The position numbers were made by a program, and so were the translations under genes. The notes below the pieces were generated by a model. It was not told the DNA's origin and did not search any database. It saw nothing but the letters and a program-made list of their open reading frames with translations. 15,764 nucleotides of DNA from CAZWVM01 sp964637705 (GTDB lineage: Bacteria; UBA8481): the NCBI GenBank assembly GCA_964637705.1, contig CAZWVM010000074.1, positions 1-15,764 on the forward strand, read 5' to 3'. Positions 13,315-15,764 of the stretch are shown piece after piece. Numbering within the stretch: the first letter of the stretch is position 1; each line of letters opens with the position of its first letter.

Positions 13315-13344
13315 ACGTTAGCACACGCCGATCGATTCTGCCAA
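13315..13344 (-). promoter_or_regulatory. Promoter of the PilZ unit, leaderless
   Basis: On the - strand, TTGGCA (13344-13339, 5 of 6 to TTGACA) is 18 bases from TAACGT (13320-13315), and the ATG at 13308 follows after 6 bases with no Shine-Dalgarno. This is the best-formed promoter in the window. Confidence 0.6.
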
Positions 13345-13362
13345 CCCATGATCGCCGGATTT

Positions 13363-13390
13363 CGCGGCCGGTCGCAGGCGCGGCCGATCG
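13363..13390. repeat. Tandem 12-base repeat upstream of the PilZ promoter
   Basis: CGCGGCCGGTCG (13363-13374) and CGCGGCCGATCG (13379-13390) are direct repeats, 11 of 12 identical and 16 bases apart, in the 94-base gap between cofH and the PilZ gene. GCCGATCGA recurs at 13327-13335 inside the promoter spacer. The two CGGCCG cores can also pair as a hairpin past the cofH stop, but no T-run follows. It may be an operator, or chance in GC-rich DNA. Confidence 0.35.
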
Positions 13391-13402
13391 AGAGCGGGGT
13401 AT

Positions 13403-14515
13403 TCAGCCCTCCGCCACGGGCCGGTAGAGCGTGTCCCTCTGCCTCGGGACGCGGCCGATCGAGCGGATCAGGCGGCGGAACTCTTCGGGCGTCATCTCCT
13501 CGCCGTGCGTGCCCCCGGCCGCGCGCGTGATGTTTTCTCCCATGAGCGTGCCGCCGAAGTCGTTGGCGCCCGAGCGGAGGATCTCCAGGGCGAAGTCCGG
13601 GCCCAGCTTCGGCCAGGAAACCTGGATGTTCTCGATCGCCCCTCGGAAGAAGAGACGCGCCACGGCATGCACCTTCAGGTGCTCCTCCCTCGTCGCCCCG
13701 GCCCGCGCCTCGCCGTCGCGGTAGATCGGGGCGCGCCAGGGGACGAAACCCAGCGGCACGAACTCCGTGAAGCCGCGCGTCTCGTCCTGCAATGCCCGGA
13801 GCCGCTCCATGTGATCGACCCAGTGCTCGGGCCGGTCGATATGGCCGTACATCATGGTGCAGGTCGAGGGCAGACCCTCCCCGTGGGCGGCCCTGACGAT
13901 CGCAAACCACTCGCGGGCGTCGATCTTCGCGGGGGCCAGCCGGCCGCGAACGTCTTCCGAGAAGATCTCCGCGGCCGTCCCGGGCAAAGAATCGAGCCCG
14001 TGGTCCTTCAGCGCCCTCAGATAGTCGCGCACCTTCATCCCGGCGCGAACGGCCCCGTTCTTCACCTCGAAGGGAGAGAAACCGTGGATGTGGATCCGCG
14101 GGACGCGGGCCTTGATGGCGGCGACGAGATCGAGGTAGAAGCGGCCGTCGAGGCGCGGGTCGATGCCGCCCTGGATGCAGACCTCGGTCGCGCCCCGCTC
14201 CCAGGCCTCGGCCGCGCGCCTGACCACCTGCTCGATCGAGAGACACTCGGCCTCGGGGTCGCCCTCGGAACGCGAGAAGCCACAGAAGCGGCAGCCCGCG
14301 GTGCAGACGTTCGTGAAGTTGATGTTGCGGACATGGACGAACGTGACGATGTCGCCGACGCGCTCGCGGCGCGCGTCGTCGGCCGCCACGAGGAGCGCCG
14401 ACAGATCGTCCCCCTCGGCCGCGAAGAGACGCAGGCCATCGGCCGGGGAAAGCCGCTCTCCCGCGCGGACGTCCGCGAGGATTTCCGCGACCGGGCGCTG
14501 CGCCGCGGCGTTCAC
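13403..14515 (-). CDS. cofH: 5-amino-6-(D-ribitylamino)uracil--L-tyrosine 4-hydroxyphenyl transferase (FO synthase subunit 2)
   Basis: 370 residues from a GTG at 14515 that overlaps the cofG stop (GTGA). The radical SAM cluster motif CTAGCRFC uses C71, C75 and C78, preceded by VHVRNINFTNVC, the CofH/MqnE/MqnC-family lead-in. CIQGGIDPRLDGRFY and HIHGFSPFEV follow, as does a C-terminal ENIQVSWPKLGPDFALE-type segment and an FGGTLMGENITRAAG stretch. CofH joins a tyrosine-derived 4-hydroxybenzyl group to 5-amino-6-ribitylaminouracil; CofG then closes the ring to FO, the F420 chromophore. The adjacent cofG separates it from the similar menaquinone enzymes MqnC/MqnE. CofC, CofD and CofE are not in view. 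Confidence 0.93.
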   Translation of the reverse strand: MNAAAQRPVAEILADVRAGERLSPADGLRLFAAEGDDLSALLVAADDARRERVGDIVTFVHVRNINFTNVCTAGCRFCGFSRSEGDPEAECLSIEQVVRRAAEAWERGATEVCIQGGIDPRLDGRFYLDLVAAIKARVPRIHIHGFSPFEVKNGAVRAGMKVRDYLRALKDHGLDSLPGTAAEIFSEDVRGRLAPAKIDAREWFAIVRAAHGEGLPSTCTMMYGHIDRPEHWVDHMERLRALQDETRGFTEFVPLGFVPWRAPIYRDGEARAGATREEHLKVHAVARLFFRGAIENIQVSWPKLGPDFALEILRSGANDFGGTLMGENITRAAGGTHGEEMTPEEFRRLIRSIGRVPRQRDTLYRPVAEG

Positions 14516-15639
14516 GCGGCCTTCACGGCGCGCGGCCAGCCCGTTTCGTCCGCGAGGGCGCGAACGCGCGACCGGACCGGCTCTTCCGTCCACTCGTCGG
14601 CCAGCGCGTAGCGGGGGTAGACGGTCAGGCGCGGCCGAAGCGAGAAGCCTCGCGTCTCCGTCTCCGCCCTCAACCGGTCGATCTCGGGCCAGGCATGCTC
14701 GGGGTTCACCTCGTCGCGGGTCACCGGGGAGATCCCGCCCCAGTCGGAAAGGCCGGCGTCGAGGTAACGGCCGTAGGTGCCGGGCATGAGGTTCGGGGGC
14801 GCCTGCAGGCTCACCTCGGGCGGCAGGATCAGCCGCGCCGCGGCGATCGTGCGCAGCATCTCCTCGAGACCCGGTTCCGCCGCGTACGGCAGGGCCATGC
14901 CCGACTTCGGTCGGAAATTCTGGACGATCACCTCCTGGATCGCGCCGCCCGCGCCCGCGCGCGCGGCGATCGCCTCGAGCGACGCGATGCGTTCCTCCCA
15001 CGTCTCGCCGATACCCGCGAGGATCCCGGTCGTGAAAGGCACGCGCAAGCGCGCCGCGGCGTCGAGCGTTTCGAGCCGGCGTGCCGGCGCCTTGTCCGGG
15101 CTGGCCCCGTGTGCCGCCCCGGGTTGGCTCAACCGTTCCGAAACCGATTCCAGCATCGTCCCCATCGAGGCCGCGTACGGGCGAAGCAGGCGCATCTCGT
15201 CCTCGCGCAGGGCTCCCGCGTTGACGTGGGGAAGCAGCCGCGTCGCCGAGAGAATCATCCGGCAGGTCGCCGCCACGTAGGAAATGGTGTTCTCGTGCCC
15301 CAGCCGTCGCAGTTCCTCCCGCGCCCCGGGATCCGCCGCCTCGGGCCGCTCGCCCAGGGTGACGAGCGCCTCGAGGCAGCCCCGCCTCTCCCCTTCCCGC
15401 ACGATCGCCATGACCTCTTCGGGCCGCAGGAAGCGCGCCTCGGGATGCCCGGCTTCGCGGCGGAAGGAGCAGTAGCCGCATCGGTTCCGGCAGGATCTGA
15501 CCAGGGGAATGAAGACCTTCGGCGACCAGGTGACGGCCCGTCCGAAGGACCGGTCGCGCAGCGCCGCGGCTTCGGCCAGCAGGGCGTCGAGGGGCCGCTC
15601 GAGGTATGCGGCGGCCCGGGTTCGATCCGTTCTCGTCAT
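14512..15639 (-). CDS. cofG: 7,8-didemethyl-8-hydroxy-5-deazariboflavin synthase (FO synthase subunit 1)
   Basis: 375 residues from ATG 15639. The family signature VTWSPKVFIPLVRSCRNRCGYCSF carries the radical SAM cysteines C50, C54 and C57. Other CofG features are GHENTISYVAATCRMIL, LLPHVNAGAL, MGTMLESVSERL, ILAGIGETWEERI, QEVIVQNFRPKSGM and SDWGGISPVTRDEVNPEHAWP. It uses a 5'-deoxyadenosyl radical to cyclise the CofH product into FO, the deazaflavin core of coenzyme F420, in the cytoplasm. It is the first gene of a cofG-cofH unit with coupled translation. Separate subunits, rather than the fused FbiC of mycobacteria, are typical of archaea, cyanobacteria and several other bacterial groups. 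The preceding gene lies 48 bases upstream on the same strand. Confidence 0.95.
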   Translation of the reverse strand: MTRTDRTRAAAYLERPLDALLAEAAALRDRSFGRAVTWSPKVFIPLVRSCRNRCGYCSFRREAGHPEARFLRPEEVMAIVREGERRGCLEALVTLGERPEAADPGAREELRRLGHENTISYVAATCRMILSATRLLPHVNAGALREDEMRLLRPYAASMGTMLESVSERLSQPGAAHGASPDKAPARRLETLDAAARLRVPFTTGILAGIGETWEERIASLEAIAARAGAGGAIQEVIVQNFRPKSGMALPYAAEPGLEEMLRTIAAARLILPPEVSLQAPPNLMPGTYGRYLDAGLSDWGGISPVTRDEVNPEHAWPEIDRLRAETETRGFSLRPRLTVYPRYALADEWTEEPVRSRVRALADETGWPRAVKAA

Positions 15640-15648
15640 GTCGCGGAT

Positions 15649-15677
15649 AGTGTATCAGACCGCGGGCGGGACGTCAG
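15649..15677 (-). promoter_or_regulatory. Promoter of cofG-cofH, short leader
   Basis: On the - strand, CTGACG (15677-15672) is 17 bases from TACACT (15654-15649), with the ATG at 15639 coming 9 bases later and no Shine-Dalgarno. It suggests that the F420 genes can be expressed independently of the gene before them. Confidence 0.45.
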
Positions 15678-15687
15678 ACGGAGGCTC

Positions 15688-15764
15688 TCACCACTTGTTG
15701 ACTTCGGGAATGATCTCCTTGACGTATACGTCGAGGTTGCGCTCCTCGTCGTCCGACATCAGGT
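15688..15764 (-). CDS. C-terminal end of an unidentified protein, possibly luciferase-like (LLM) oxidoreductase
   Basis: Only the last 24 codons are inside the window; the TGA is at 15690-15688. The visible tail is LMSDDEERNLDVYVKEIIPE followed by VNKW. An acidic turn, a helix and a (V/I)(M/I)P near the end resemble the closing helix of luciferase-like monooxygenases, many of which use F420; that would fit the cofG-cofH neighbours. The segment is too short for more than a suggestion, and amidohydrolases and other families remain possible. That it is coding is supported by the open frame and its spacing from the cofG promoter. Confidence 0.5.
   Translation of the reverse strand, partial: LMSDDEERNLDVYVKEIIPEVNKW

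Noticed and set aside
13363..13390. CGGCCG/CGGCCG hairpin downstream of cofH as a terminator
   Set aside because: The stem is 6 bases with a 10-base loop and is followed on the - strand by CGAAATCC rather than a T-run.
13403..15639. The two deazaflavin genes as menaquinone futalosine-pathway MqnC/MqnE
   Set aside because: The first gene has the CofG-specific TWSPKVFIPL and SDWGGISPVTRDEVNPEHAWP segments, and MqnA, MqnB or MqnD are not nearby.
1..15764. CRISPR array, tRNA, rRNA, insertion-sequence transposase or prophage genes
   Set aside because: I looked for regularly spaced direct repeats, tRNA-like arms with a TTCGA core, and transposase or integrase motifs, and saw none beyond the single inverted-repeat element.

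Overview
The window is very GC-rich, densely coding bacterial DNA with strong G/C preference at third codon positions, many GTG starts and 4-base stop/start overlaps. It carries a split CofG/CofH pair for coenzyme F420, a B12-type radical SAM protein, a hybrid sensor kinase and no rRNA or tRNA. That fits a free-living, GC-rich bacterium that makes F420, probably outside well-studied model groups. I cannot assign a phylum from the sequence alone.

Left block (1-6013, all +): the 3' end of a B12-binding-type radical SAM gene, a radical SAM protein with a SPASM-like Cys-rich tail, a polytopic membrane protein resembling GT-C glycosyltransferases, the alpha and beta subunits of a thiamine-diphosphate (ThDP) 2-oxoacid dehydrogenase-type E1 without E2 or E3, and a GDP-mannose-4,6-dehydratase-like SDR. 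The first five genes overlap by about 4 bases and form one translationally coupled operon. The SDR follows after 44 bases with its own possible promoter. Together they suggest an unidentified glycan, glycolipid or modified-sugar pathway.

Middle block (6045-9727): a 950-residue membrane hybrid histidine kinase (+) ends tail-to-tail with an orphan beta-class DNA methyltransferase (-). They share a CTAG that supplies both stop codons. Between the methyltransferase and the divergent yraN gene lies a 307-base non-coding gap. It holds a 127-base element with perfect 18-base inverted ends enclosing three hairpin arms, the most unusual non-coding object here.

Right block: yraN overlaps a FecR-domain exported protein (+), followed by transaldolase (+). 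Then, on the - strand, come a small three-helix membrane protein and a PilZ protein (one unit), cofH and cofG (one unit), and the last codons of another gene at the window edge.

A recurring regulatory theme is that genes heading transcription units (SDR, methyltransferase, yraN, transaldolase, PilZ, cofG) have a -10-like hexamer only 6-9 bases before the start codon and mostly lack a Shine-Dalgarno sequence. Several genes inside operons do have one. This suggests widespread leaderless or nearly leaderless transcription and was used to choose several start codons.
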